Assembly (NCBI GenBank): GCA_963576565.1
Contig: OY755042.1
Span: 13,680,262-13,744,261 of the forward strand
Length of the DNA stretch: 64,000 nucleotides
Origin: Aspidapion aeneum
Taxonomy: Eukaryota > Arthropoda > Insecta > Coleoptera > Brentidae
Reading direction: 5' to 3'
A program made the translations under genes and the position numbers. The notes below the pieces were generated by a model. That model was not told where the DNA came from, did no database searches, and saw only the letters and a list, made by a program, of their open reading frames with translations. Below, in pieces: positions 33,201 through 39,329 of the stretch (position 1 is its first letter; every line of letters begins with the position of its first letter).

Positions 33201-36096
33201 TTTTTTGGGTGCTTCGCTAACTTCATATGAAGTTAGCGAAGCACCCAAAAAAAGCACCCTTGTCATAAATGACTTTAAACATGGATAATCATAATAATTT
33301 GCCGCTAATTAGTCGTTAATTAATTGTGAAAAAATAATTTTGTCGCTCTTATTTTTGACCGTTTTTTGGGTGCTTCGCTAAATTCATATGAAGTTAGCGA
33401 AGCACCCTCGTAAAAATGGCTTTAGACATGATGTATCGAAATCGAGTATGGTGGATAATTTGCCGCTAGTTAGTCGTTAATTAGTTGTGGAAAAATTAAT
33501 TTTGTCGCTCTTATTTTTGACCGTTTTTTGGGTGCGTCGCTAAATTCATATTTAGAGAGGCACCCTCGTCAAAAATGGCTTTAGACATAACCTATCAAAA
33601 TCGAATATGGTGGAAAATTTGCCGCTAATTAGTCGTTAATTAGTTGTGGCAAAATTAATTTTGTCGCTCTTATTTTTGACCGTTTTTATGGGTGCTTCGC
33701 TAAATTCATATGAAGTTAATAAGGCACCCTCGTCAAAAATGGCTTCAGACATAAGTTATCAAAATCGAATATGGTGGATAATTTGCCACTAATTGGTCGT
33801 TAATTAATTTAAAAAAAAATAATTTTGTCGCTCTTATTTTTGACAATTTTTTTGGGTGCTTCACTAAATTCATATAAAGTTAGCGAAGCACCCAAAAAAA
33901 CGGTCAAAATAAGAGCGACAAAATTAATTTTTCCACAACTAATTAACGACTAAATAGCGGCAAATTATCCACTCTATTCGGTTTCGAACGTCATGTCTAA
34001 CGCCATTTTTTAAGAGGGTGCTTCGCTAACTTTATGTGAAATTAGCGAAGCACCCAAAAAGCACTCAAAAATTAACGCGACAAAATTAATTTTTCCACAA
34101 CTAATTAACGACTAATTAGCGGCAAATTATCCACCATATTCGATTTCGATAGGACATGTCTAAAGCCATTTTTGACGAGGGTGCTTCGCTAACTTCATAT
34201 GAATTTAGCTAAGCACCCAACAAAACGGTCAAAAATAAGAGCAACAAAATTAATTTTTCCACAACTAATTAATGACTAATTAGCGGCAAATTATCCACCA
34301 TATTCGATTTCGATACGTCATGTCTAAAGCCAGTTTTACGAGGGTGCTTTGCTAACTTGATATGAAGTTAGCGAAGCACCAAAAAAAAACGGTCAAAAAT
34401 AAGAGCGACAAAATTGATTTTTCCACAACTAATTAACGACTAATTAGCGGCAAATTATCCACCATATTCGGTTTCGATAGTCCATGTCTAAAGCCATTTT
34501 TGACAAGGGTGCTTCGCTAACTTCATATGAAGTTAGCGAAGCACCCAAAAAACGGTCAAAAACGAGACCGACAAAATTAATTTTTCTACAACTAATCCAC
34601 AAGTAATTAACGGCAAATTATCCACCTAGTCGCAATTCGATTTGCGATGGGTGCTTCGCTAACTTCATGCTCATCAGATACCTACCTATGGCGAATATTC
34701 CACAATAAACGGAAGAAAATATTAGGCACTTATTGGAATAAAACCTAACTTTATTTTAGAGTCTGATAGATTTACAAAGAAAACTGACAGCTGACCTCTC
34801 AAAATTGACATACAAAAGTCAAATTTAAAATTAAAGTCGCTAACTTTTATTGAATAAATACAGACACTAATAAATCTGGTTCTTAAATACACAAAGGCCG
34901 AATTTTGAAAGAAAGTATTTTATTTTTATATGTAAATCTGTGACAATACAGTCGATTTTAAAATAAGCCCAGGTTTTATTCCAATTAGTGTCTATTATCT
35001 TCTAAAGTAAGTGTTCGTGGCCCTATGTTTATATTATGAACTTTTTTGCTTAAAATCACTTAAGAAATTTAACATTAAAATTATATTAGTGAATTTTGAA
35101 ACAGCCGGTATAAAGAGTGTTGTAAAATTTCTAGAAATATATTTTCGGAAATATTTCCGGAAACGTTGGAAATATATGGAAATATTGGAAATATATGAAA
35201 TATTAAAAAAATAAGAGAAAAGGGAATATTTATTTATAAAATCCTAACAAAACACCAGAAAACGCGGAAAGCTTATACATGAACACAAATCAACAGTTAT
35301 TCTTCAAACAAATATACAGAAATCAGCTTAAATTTGTACAACCAAAATCTCATTCTTGACACACTACACTATTCACTTGTTGAGCAAGAGGCATATATTT
35401 ATCGCTGTCATCAGCATCACACTCAATAACATCGTCTTGCCAGTCTACTTCGTCAAAATCTTTAATAGTATCAGAAATAAAAATTGTTCTGTAGTAAGTT
35501 TAATGCTTATAAGGGCCTATTAAATTACGTAAGGCTTGGGATGTTGTTTTAATGTGTTTTTTCTTGAAAATGCGTTAAGAGGGGGGTTGTGGTTACAAAA
35601 TATGAAAGATATATTTCCGAAACACCTTCGAAAATTTCCAATATTCCATATCCATGGAAATATTTCCAACGGAAATATTTCCATTTACATCACTAGGTAT
35701 AAATGTTAGTGACTTACTTGGACTGTCCACATTTGGTCTACTTTCAGGAAGCTCAGGGCTAGAAAAATTTGTCTCTGGATATTGACAGTTTGACTCTTGA
35801 CTAGACTGAGGGGCATAGATTGGAGAACATTCGCTAAAATTATTATTGTCACAATTCCATTGTTTATTGTTATAAGAACTTCCGCTACTTTCATTATAAT
35901 ATGCGCCACTATATTGATCACTGTAGTACGCGGGGTCCCAGTATTGGTGAACAACTGGCTCTTTTTTAACAATATAAAATTCGTTCTCGTTTGCTAAATT
36001 CATATTTAAAATGTCTTTAACTGAAAATGGAGTGTTTAATCCCGGAGCACTTGTGGAATCACAATTGGTATAAGTATCTTCGTACGATTGGATCAT
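15027..36096 (-). CDS. tin: tinman (NK2/NK4-class homeobox gene), three exons
   Basis: Homeodomain transcription factor that in insects specifies heart and visceral mesoderm, acting in the nucleus. The joined coding exons are 36096-35718, 17794-17578 and 15252-15027 (379+217+226 nt), giving 273 residues plus stop. Phases agree at both junctions (phase 1: A|AG; phase 2: AG|A), with gtaagt/cag and gtatgt/tag splice sites. Residues 22-31 ([10 protein letters not shown]) form the TN repression domain shared by tinman and NK2 proteins. The homeodomain spans about 147-206 with WFQNRRYKSKR and the NK2-defining Tyr-54. [16 protein letters not shown] matches tinman/NKX2-5 rather than vnd, scarecrow or bagpipe, and no NK2-specific domain follows. 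The 17.9-kb and 2.3-kb introns are packed with transposons. The orthology call is strong; transcript ends are not determined. Confidence 0.95.
15331..15490. mobile_element. Miniature element with CCTTAAATTACGTAACGC ends, copy A
   Basis: Left end ATCCTTAAATTACGTAACGC pairs with right end GCGTTACGTAATTTAAGGAC, and G-rich tracts lie inside (gggggaaggggggg). Further copies: 27928-28376 (split by repeat W) and a part at about 35510-35590 inside the hAT-like element. Non-coding. Confidence 0.75.
15660..15970. repeat. GC-rich arm followed by ATGGCGGA-type repeat
   Basis: 15700-15760 is a short GC-rich block of repeated attcgtcgccg/gccgccgg units. 15780-15970 holds repeated 'aaaatggcggatccaaaat...ggactt...tttataaaccgatatg' units shared with 51230-51640, 40560-40606 and 20200-20240. 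They are fragments of one dispersed non-coding repeat family. Confidence 0.5.
16010..16400. repeat. Short palindromes and hairpin
   Basis: GTGTGCAAAACGTTTTGCAC (near 16018) is part of a perfect 22-bp palindrome, followed by tandem 'TTTGCGCACGCCTATGTCAT' units. A second hairpin at about 16290-16400 pairs CTCTTTGCAC with GTGCAAAGAG around cgccttcggctcgg. Probably ends of miniature elements. The interval has no gene. Confidence 0.5.
16837..17174. mobile_element. Inverted-repeat miniature element carrying CCAAT boxes
   Basis: Ends GGGTAGCTATTCTG... and ...CAGAATAGCTACCC are inverted over about 64 bp (including TCTTGAA, GATGTGA and CCAATGGCAA). It carries ttggCCAATgg (16890), gcCATTGGtcg (17063) and gcCATTGGtta (17114), that is, three CCAAT boxes, in GC-richer sequence. 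The long open frames across it on both strands are by-products of the inverted composition. Confidence 0.7.
17578..17794 (-). CDS. tin: tinman exon 2 (most of the homeobox)
   Basis: Acceptor tttttttttacag precedes 17794 and donor AG|gtatgt follows 17578. The exon encodes a short linker ([19 protein letters not shown]), then homeodomain residues 1-53: [20 protein letters not shown], helix 2 ([13 protein letters not shown]) and recognition helix ([13 protein letters not shown]). Read alone the frame runs into the intron after NRRY and stops, so the exon cannot be a complete gene. High sequence conservation compared with the surrounding DNA marks it as the constrained core. Confidence 0.96.
17795..19958. 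other. Intron sequence without recognised elements
   Basis: AT-rich. A CAGTGGCGG end-like motif at about 18254 hints at a hAT remnant. A segment near 19010-19065 recurs inverted at 37770-37830 ('aaacaaagataaacaaaaatgac'). No coding frame supported. Confidence 0.35.
19959..20388. mobile_element. GC-rich foldback element (430 bp)
   Basis: Ends GGGACAAC(C/T)GGGCGCC... and ...GGCGCCCAGTTGTCC are inverted. Each arm is about 100 bp of tandem GGGCGCCGGGCCAACT-like units and continues into matching AT-rich sequence (tgtgcagat.aaaa / tttt.atctgcaca). The centre has ATGGCGGA-type repeat sequence. The extreme local GC content creates long but meaningless open frames on both strands. Confidence 0.75.
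20890..21319. repeat. Telomere-like (TTGGGTTAGG)n array with diverged lead-in
   Basis: About 30 copies of the 10-mer ACCCAACCTA (minus strand TTGGGTTAGG) from about 21020 to 21317, with few substitutions. The unit is the insect telomere repeat TTAGG alternated with the variant TTGGG. A diverged lead-in of ggttcgg/aaccgaacct units (20890-21010) precedes it. A related imperfect GGTTTGG-rich stretch is at 51670-51850. On the tinman sense strand the array is G-rich. Confidence 0.85.
22669..22925. mobile_element. Miniature inverted-repeat element (257 bp)
   Basis: ATATCGTCGGCGATCTGAC at the left end and its reverse complement at the right end (22906-22925) give terminal inverted repeats of about 19 bp. 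The interior is non-coding. No clear target duplication or family assignment. Confidence 0.65.
23260..24263 (-). pseudogene. Non-LTR retrotransposon reverse transcriptase fragment
   Basis: 5'-truncated reverse transcriptase. The open frame (24263-23415) shows [13 protein letters not shown] (fingers/palm), YADD (catalytic box: A-D-D with preceding Y) and the C-terminal [20 protein letters not shown], all typical of the CR1/L2/jockey side of non-LTR elements. After a frameshift at about 23412 the coding continues recognisably ([16 protein letters not shown]) to about 23280. The endonuclease, the first RT motifs and the 3' tail are missing. Clade not resolved. Confidence 0.85.
24280..25320. repeat. 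Degenerate AT-rich repeats, third block
   Basis: Multiple diverged units (cataaatcgaatatgacgg; gctaaattagttctccagaaaaac; caagattgagtaaaaaagttttg) in both orientations, related to 1849-2736 and 4051-4740. No gene. Confidence 0.45.
25321..26815. other. No recognised feature
   Basis: AT-rich intron sequence. Short inverted bits only ('gaccatctttggtcg' near 26733). Nothing codes for a recognisable protein. Confidence 0.35.
26816..27330 (+). pseudogene. pogo/Tigger-type transposase C-terminal remnant
   Basis: The frame from 26834 is lysine-rich and then gives CSGYQEPW...[11 protein letters not shown], with a one-base shift to GHEEF. This resembles the Cys/His zinc-finger tail at the end of many insect pogo/Tigger-like transposases. 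GGGGCAAGATGACG-type sequence occurs at about 26807-26820 and 27125-27137, and its complement CGTCATCTTGCCCCGC at 27308-27323, as expected of terminal or subterminal repeats. The catalytic domain is absent. Assignment rests on the zinc-finger pattern and the repeats. Confidence 0.5.
27752..27905. mobile_element. Possible hAT-type miniature element, worn
   Basis: Begins CAGTGGCGCACC with a G-rich run and ends near GGCCACGCCTGTG. It resembles the elements at 13249 and 36611 in layout, but no target duplication is clear. Confidence 0.4.
27928..28376. mobile_element. AATTACGTAACG miniature element, copy B, split by W
   Basis: Left half (to about 28000, ...cgttacactcaatgttttt) and right half (from about 28273, ttcttgaaaatgcgttacgagg...) match the continuous copy A at 15331-15490. 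Between them sits repeat W (28001-28272). This is a clear nested insertion that dates W as younger than this copy. Confidence 0.78.
28001..28272 (+). repeat. Repeat W copy 2 (272 bp, complete-looking)
   Basis: Runs from TGAAGTGTAAACTTCTTTAG to CACACAATTTTTTT. The motif GAAGTGTAAACTTC occurs at the start and inverted near 28235-28250, leaving a distinct tail (TGCCGTGTGGTCTTAAGCAC). The insertion point is a T run. It is non-coding, and the open frame across it is conserved only because copies share sequence. Confidence 0.7.
28844..31490 (-). pseudogene. jockey ORF2: endonuclease and reverse transcriptase, one frameshift
   Basis: Copies the element's RNA into DNA at a nicked target site. The N-terminal part (31490-30801, 229 aa) is an APE-type endonuclease: [20 protein letters not shown] and SDHSPI. 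The reverse transcriptase part (30736-28844, 630 aa) has [33 protein letters not shown] and the catalytic FADD. It ends [11 protein letters not shown], as jockey-clade proteins do. A single-base frameshift at about 30805 separates the halves: the first frame stops after RSKYLTS and the other reads on from [11 protein letters not shown]. Start ATG overlaps the ORF1 stop by 11 nt (ATGGTCAGTAA), suggesting reinitiation. Apart from the shift the gene looks complete. Confidence 0.93.
31480..32877 (-). CDS. jockey ORF1: nucleic-acid-binding Gag-like protein
   Basis: 465-residue RNA-binding protein that forms the retrotransposition particle. An N-terminal charged and coiled-coil-like region (about 45-95) is followed by a basic segment ([12 protein letters not shown]), an RRM/PRE_C2HC-like central part, and three CCHC zinc knuckles at about residues 310-365 ([42 protein letters not shown]). 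A C-terminal leucine-heptad stretch ([19 protein letters not shown]) may oligomerise. The frame is fully open from ATG at 32877 to TAA at 31480. Its stop overlaps the ORF2 start. Confidence 0.93.
   Translation of the reverse strand: MFKSKKSVPSPVKLVLKISEKPKQNQEKMDNAELFQDSHARTQNEEVLYSEWKKSQNEKNSLSIQVDYLRSQLESMQRKFADLETKVTKKEESDMDYITDEDDLARETEWIRQKGKGWKKRRMDTSLSPPQQSSGTGEPSNKTQNEEPPTKVKKAPLPPPIMVNGVNNFNDIYEKLNIIQGVKIKVLNNENIKINVQDADSYRLVTKMLNEIKHQWHSYENKQIRPIRVIANRLHFSCDPQKIVADLQKKGFKALEASNKLKWRTRQPLNMFMLTFSHDEDINKIFEISSILGIEVEIKALKTSKLVPQCKRCQSYGHTQKYCAKEPRCVKCPGKHLTVECPKPKESEPKCIHCGGKHPANYRGCLVAKEIQKLKNKPKKPNLIPNVSTNRQNQQTRNTVTQNSVTRTYSQVAATATIPDINISSQNTMEQTLQLILEKLNKLDERLTKLESSNNGATNMPQNGQ
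33078..34674. mobile_element. Symmetrical foldback element built of tandem units (1,597 bp)
   Basis: Begins ATGAGCATGAAGTTAGCG and ends with its reverse complement, flanked by a 9-bp duplication CAGATATCT/CAGATACCT (33069-33077 and 34675-34683, one mismatch). Each arm has about five units of about 160 bp with the order tggataatttgccg, taattagtcgttaatta, aattttgtcgctcttatttt. Unit borders carry a 40-bp palindrome with half-site GGGTGCTTCGCTAACTTCAT. Orientation flips at about 33876, the exact midpoint. Tandem-unit long arms and 9-bp duplications are features of Drosophila FB and Mutator-like foldbacks. No coding sequence. Confidence 0.9.
34724..34993. mobile_element. Miniature element AGNNACTTATTGGAATAAA, copy A
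   Basis: Inverted ends AGGCACTTATTGGAATAAAA and ...TTTTATTCCAATTAGTGTCT, flanked by ATT on both sides. Same family as 39062-39325 and 58510-58773 (shared interior: 'aaatctg', 'gaggtcagctgt', 'tatgtcaattt'). About 270 bp, non-coding. 3-bp duplications would fit a Harbinger-type element. Confidence 0.75.
35115..35695 (-). mobile_element. hAT-like element X, copy 1, beside the tinman splice donor
   Basis: Ends (T)AGTGATGTAAATGG and its degenerate inverse, with a perfect 8-bp target duplication GGTATAAA (35107-35114 and 35696-35703). Subterminal regions are rich in GGAAATATTTCC palindromes. The interior (minus strand, about 35480-35350) encodes [20 protein letters not shown] and onward to a stop, probably the acidic C-terminus of a transposase. 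An AATTACGTAACG miniature fragment (about 35510-35590) is nested within. Copy 2 is at 61281-63392. Confidence 0.85.
35718..36096 (-). CDS. tin: tinman exon 1 (start and TN domain)
   Basis: ATG at 36096-36094 opens [20 protein letters not shown], followed by the TN domain [10 protein letters not shown] (residues 22-31), which recruits Groucho-type co-repressors in this family. The rest is a Tyr/Asn/Ser/Pro-rich activation-type region including [10 protein letters not shown]. The last codons read ESRPNVDSP, then A|gtaagt at 35718/35717. Reading past the donor only enters the hAT-like element. The start is the first ATG of the frame, preceded by AT-rich non-coding DNA. Confidence 0.93.
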
Positions 36097-36600
36097 TTTA
36101 TCAAAAAACTTGAGATGATTATAATTGGGTCTTAATTAGTCCCTTCTATTCAACACGAAGTCACAACTAATTATGCATGTGATTTGGACAAATAGTCAAT
36201 CACAGTTTGCGTAGCATTTATCCCTCTCAAGTAAACACAAACCAAAACCAACTTTAGTTGCTTTAATCTTAAAGAAGGCTTTTGCTTAAACCCCAGATGC
36301 ATCTCGGGTAGACCTAAATGCTTAATTGCTTAAGGCTCAAGTTGAAAAGTTTACACCAACGCCAGCATAGGCACGCCTACATCCAATAGAATTTGAGAAG
36401 AAGCTAATATTTGCCAGAGAATGATTGATTGAGTGAATAAACTGGCTAATGTAAAACGAGTAGATAACTGAAATTGAACTGGAGCAGTCAAGATATGTTT
36501 ATTTAAAGCGATGCATTAGTATTTCTCATTAAGAAATATGATGTATGAATTTTAGAACTAAGCGAGGCATAACGAATTTAACCTTTAACTACCCGCGTCG
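36097..36600 (-). promoter_or_regulatory. tin: tinman 5' flank and likely promoter region
   Basis: About 500 bp with no repeat recognised, between the tinman ATG and a hAT miniature element. It is thus the best candidate for 5' UTR and proximal promoter. Visible motifs: a CATGTG E-box (36176-36181, a Twist-type site), a forkhead-like GTAAACA (36231-36237) overlapping TCAAGTA (36227-36233), which is close to the Tinman site TCAAGTG, and CAGATG at about 36295. No TATA box assigned. Motif use is inference. Confidence 0.4.
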
Positions 36601-36610
36601 GTTATTTTGC

Positions 36611-36905
36611 ATGGGCGCACCCAGGGGGAGGGGGCCCCTAAGCCTTAGATTTTTTAATATATTTGCGACATATTTGATGATAAAACACGAAAAATAGCTT
36701 CGCCCCCCCCCCAGCCCCAAGCAGCGGCGTAGGTGCAAAAAGACATGATAACCTTTTTTTTTTGTTTTTGGTCTCAAGTTTTTTGAGGGCGCCTCCCCCA
36801 CACATGATAACCTTTTTTTGTTTTTTAGAGGTCGCAGGATTTTTGAGAGGCGCCCTTTTTAGCTGTCGGCCCCCCCCCAAGACACATTCCTGGGTGCGCC
36901 ACTGT
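36611..36905. mobile_element. hAT-type miniature element upstream of tinman
   Basis: Inverted ends CATGGGCGCACCCAGG and CCTGGGTGCGCCACTG flanked by TATTTTG on both sides (7 of the expected 8 bp). The interior has C-runs and G-runs and two direct copies of 'acatgataacctttttttt.gtttt'. Long open frames on both strands reflect composition, not genes. Confidence 0.7.
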
Positions 36906-37061
36906 ATTTTGTATACACTTTTTAACAAAACTTGTTGCCGTTTGGTCTTAAACACTTACCCGACCCTGTAGACTCCATCTAAGCTTTCTCTAGTGTAAGG
37001 GTTTTTAATTTGTTTTAGGTGTTCATCTGCGGTGTTAGAAATACACCGCGTGTGTTATTAT

Positions 37062-37394
37062 CAGCGGCGTAGCGTGGGGGGGGGGGGCGGGGGGTTCGTC
37101 GCTCCCCCCGCCAAGAGGGTAGCGGCGCCCCATGGGTGGTCGAAGCGCCCCCAGCTTTATGAAGTCGGGCCGGCAACGGCCAGTTGAGTGGGCGCCAAAA
37201 AGGAAACGAACGACATGAAGACCTTTTTTTTTTTTTTGGTCGCAAGATTTGTGAGAGGCGCCCTTGTGACCTGTCGGCCGCCCCCTCACACATGATGACC
37301 TTTTTTTTTGGTCGCAAGATTTTTTTTCAGTTTTCAGAGGCGCCCTTTTTAGCGGTCGCCCCCCCCCCGCCCTTTCGGGCAAGCTACGCCGCTG
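37062..37394. mobile_element. hAT-type miniature element with perfect 8-bp duplication
   Basis: CAGCGGCGTAGC and GCTACGCCGCTG form the ends. GTTATTAT is duplicated at 37054-37061 and 37395-37402. The interior again contains repeated 'catgaagacctttttttttt.ggtcgcaagatt' units, so it is a relative of the element at 36611. GC-rich, non-coding. Confidence 0.88.
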
Positions 37395-37540
37395 GTTATT
37401 ATGTAAGTAAATTTGGAATATCCGAAATTGAGTTTGAGGCCATGCTAATATTGGGTTACGCTATTTTTGTATACTTAGTTATAAATTCCACTCGTCGCTT
37501 ATTACATAACATTTTTTTTACAAAAATATAGAAAAAAAAT

Positions 37541-37767
37541 GGATGTAAACTTCTTTAGGCGCGTTTAGCTGTTTTTGTGGGTAGTGAATTGAACTGAGCC
37601 GTTAGGCTCGGCTATGTAACGCTCATTCGGGTGAAGTCGGCTCGAATCGACTAACTGTGAGAGGAACCTTTAGCGAGCGATATGATGATGCAGGTGAAGG
37701 TCAGTATTATTAATTTCGCCTTGTTGAAGTTTACACTTCTGCCGTCTGGTCTTAAGCACACACAATT
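37541..37767 (+). repeat. Repeat W copy 3
   Basis: Reads GTAAACTTCTTTAGGCGCG... through CGGCTATGTAACGCTCATTC to TTACACTTCTGCCG and CACACAATTTTTT. It has a roughly 45-bp internal deletion relative to copy 2 (missing the tacacagaagagttcg part). Non-coding. Confidence 0.7.
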
Positions 37768-38589
37768 TTTTAAAAAAGTTTATTGTCACCGCTGTTTATA
37801 ATATACTAAACAAAGATAAACAAAAATGACTGGTGTAAAAAATACACCACGCGTGTAGTTACGTAATGGGCTTTCTACGGGGGGACGGGTAATTTGACGA
37901 GACCTACCTAGTAAGTAGATATCCATATATTTTTCAGTGAGATATCTAAATGTTGTCAACAAATAAAAATTTTACATTTTACTAGATAGACTAACCGAAC
38001 CGAACCGAACCCTGTATGTATGACATATTTTAAAGAAATATCAAAATATGTCATACATACAAGGTCTCTAGATATGACTAAACTCAATAAAAAAAAATCA
38101 GAGACTATTTGACCACTGCGCAGAACGACTTTATAAATCCACATTTACATCATTCATCATTTTTTTACACATGCAAGTTTTTGGTATTTTCAGAGTTTTG
38201 CGCAACTTATTTTGTATATGCCCGAAAAATTGCAACGTTTTTTTATTTAATGTTCTTATGGTGTACGGTCAAAATGAATGAAGGTCTCATCAAAGTTTTT
38301 TAAATCACAAATATGTTCAATTTTTTTTTAAATTTCAAAATTTTATGAAATTTTTATACAAATACTTTTTGTGGCGAAATGGTCTAATAACCTATACTTT
38401 TTTACATAGAACAATGGAATTCTAGAAGCTTAACTTTATTTAGGGATGCCAGGGCCGTATCTGGACCAAAATTTTGGGGGGGGTTAGGCCAGTGGAATTT
38501 GAAAAATTGTGGGTTTATTGAATATGAAAAAAAGGTTAAACTTAAAAAACACATTCCTATTTAATTTTCGGGGGGGTTTGAACACCCAA
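37768..38589. other. AT-rich gap with a small hairpin
   Basis: 38014-38031 (GTATGTATGACATATTTT) and 38043-38060 form a perfect 18-bp hairpin. The same motif with the following 'acagggtctc' also occurs at 16723-16745. A G-run (38470-38480) and another (38570-38577) suggest a worn hAT miniature element. No gene. Confidence 0.4.
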
Positions 38590-38955
38590 ATTTTTTTTTG
38601 TAGACCAGTCTTATTGAGCAAAACATAGTCTACTTTATTCCGAAATCTGTATCTTGACACGATGCTCCGTTAAAAAAATTAGCATTTTTCTAAGTTTTTA
38701 ATTGTCAAAAAACTGTCATTAGCATTAATGGATTTTGACCAAAATCTAATCAGCTCGTAAGAGTTTCAACCACTATTTTACCTGAAAATTTTATGAAAAT
38801 CGGTTGAGCGGTTTAGGAGCTACCGTGTTACGAACAGAAATAATATACACATACACAAACACAAATAATACATTTTCGGCGTTATCACAAAAAAAAAAGT
38901 TTTGTCGAAAATAATACCTTCTCTCGCCATTGCTACTCGAGCTAGGAAGGTAAAA
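38590..38955 (-). repeat. Repeat Z copy 2
   Basis: Matches the complement of 51963-52330: 'cattagcattaatggattttgacc', 'ggttgagcggtttaggagct', 'cttctctcgccattgct.c.cgagctaggaagg'. Non-coding. Confidence 0.6.
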
Positions 38956-39061
38956 TTAGACATCTTCTAAAAAAACTGCTTCTCCACCAAAAACAGGAAA
39001 TAGCTATTAGGGGCCTTTAGTAAATTATTAAAGTCAAAGCTTTAACAACACTGATAACAGG

Positions 39062-39325
39062 GACTTATTGGAATAAAGCCATGCAATAATAGTGTCAGGC
39101 CGTATTTTGATAGTTTTGCATCGGAATATGACAGCCAATCTTTCAACATAAGGATTTTGTTGACTATACGAACCGAAATAAATACTGTCGACTTTAATTA
39201 TAGATAAATAAACGACTTAGTATTAAATTCGACTTTGGTATGTCAATTCTAAAAGATCGACTGTCAGCCCGCATATGTAAATCTGCCTGACATTATTGTT
39301 GCATGGCTTTATTCCAATAAGTCCC
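39062..39325. mobile_element. Miniature element AGGGACTTATTGGAATAAA, copy B
   Basis: Ends GGGACTTATTGGAATAAAGC and GCTTTATTCCAATAAGTCCC, flanked by AAC on each side. Related to 34724-34993 and 58510-58773. Confidence 0.75.
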
Positions 39326-39329
39326 TAAC

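Larger units (their letters stand above)
17795..35717 (-). other. tin: tinman intron 1 (17.9 kb), largely transposons
   Basis: Phase 1 intron between the TN-domain exon and the homeobox exon. Contents from 3' to 5' of the gene: unassigned AT-rich DNA (17.8-19.9 kb), GC-rich foldback (19959-20388), telomere-like array (about 21020-21317), miniature element (22669-22925), non-LTR fragment (23260-24263), AT-rich repeats (24.3-25.3 kb), pogo remnant (26.8-27.3 kb), nested miniature elements (27.9-28.4 kb), jockey element, symmetrical foldback, miniature element and hAT-like element. Cardiac or mesodermal enhancers could lie here but I cannot identify one. Confidence 0.88.

Noticed and set aside
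33078..34674. Regularly spaced palindromic repeats resembling a CRISPR array
   Set aside because: The stretches between repeats are themselves repeated and the whole is a mirror-symmetrical eukaryotic foldback element.
36589..37531. Overlapping long open frames on both strands upstream of tinman
   Set aside because: They lie inside the G/C-run hAT miniature elements and show no protein-like character or conservation between copies.
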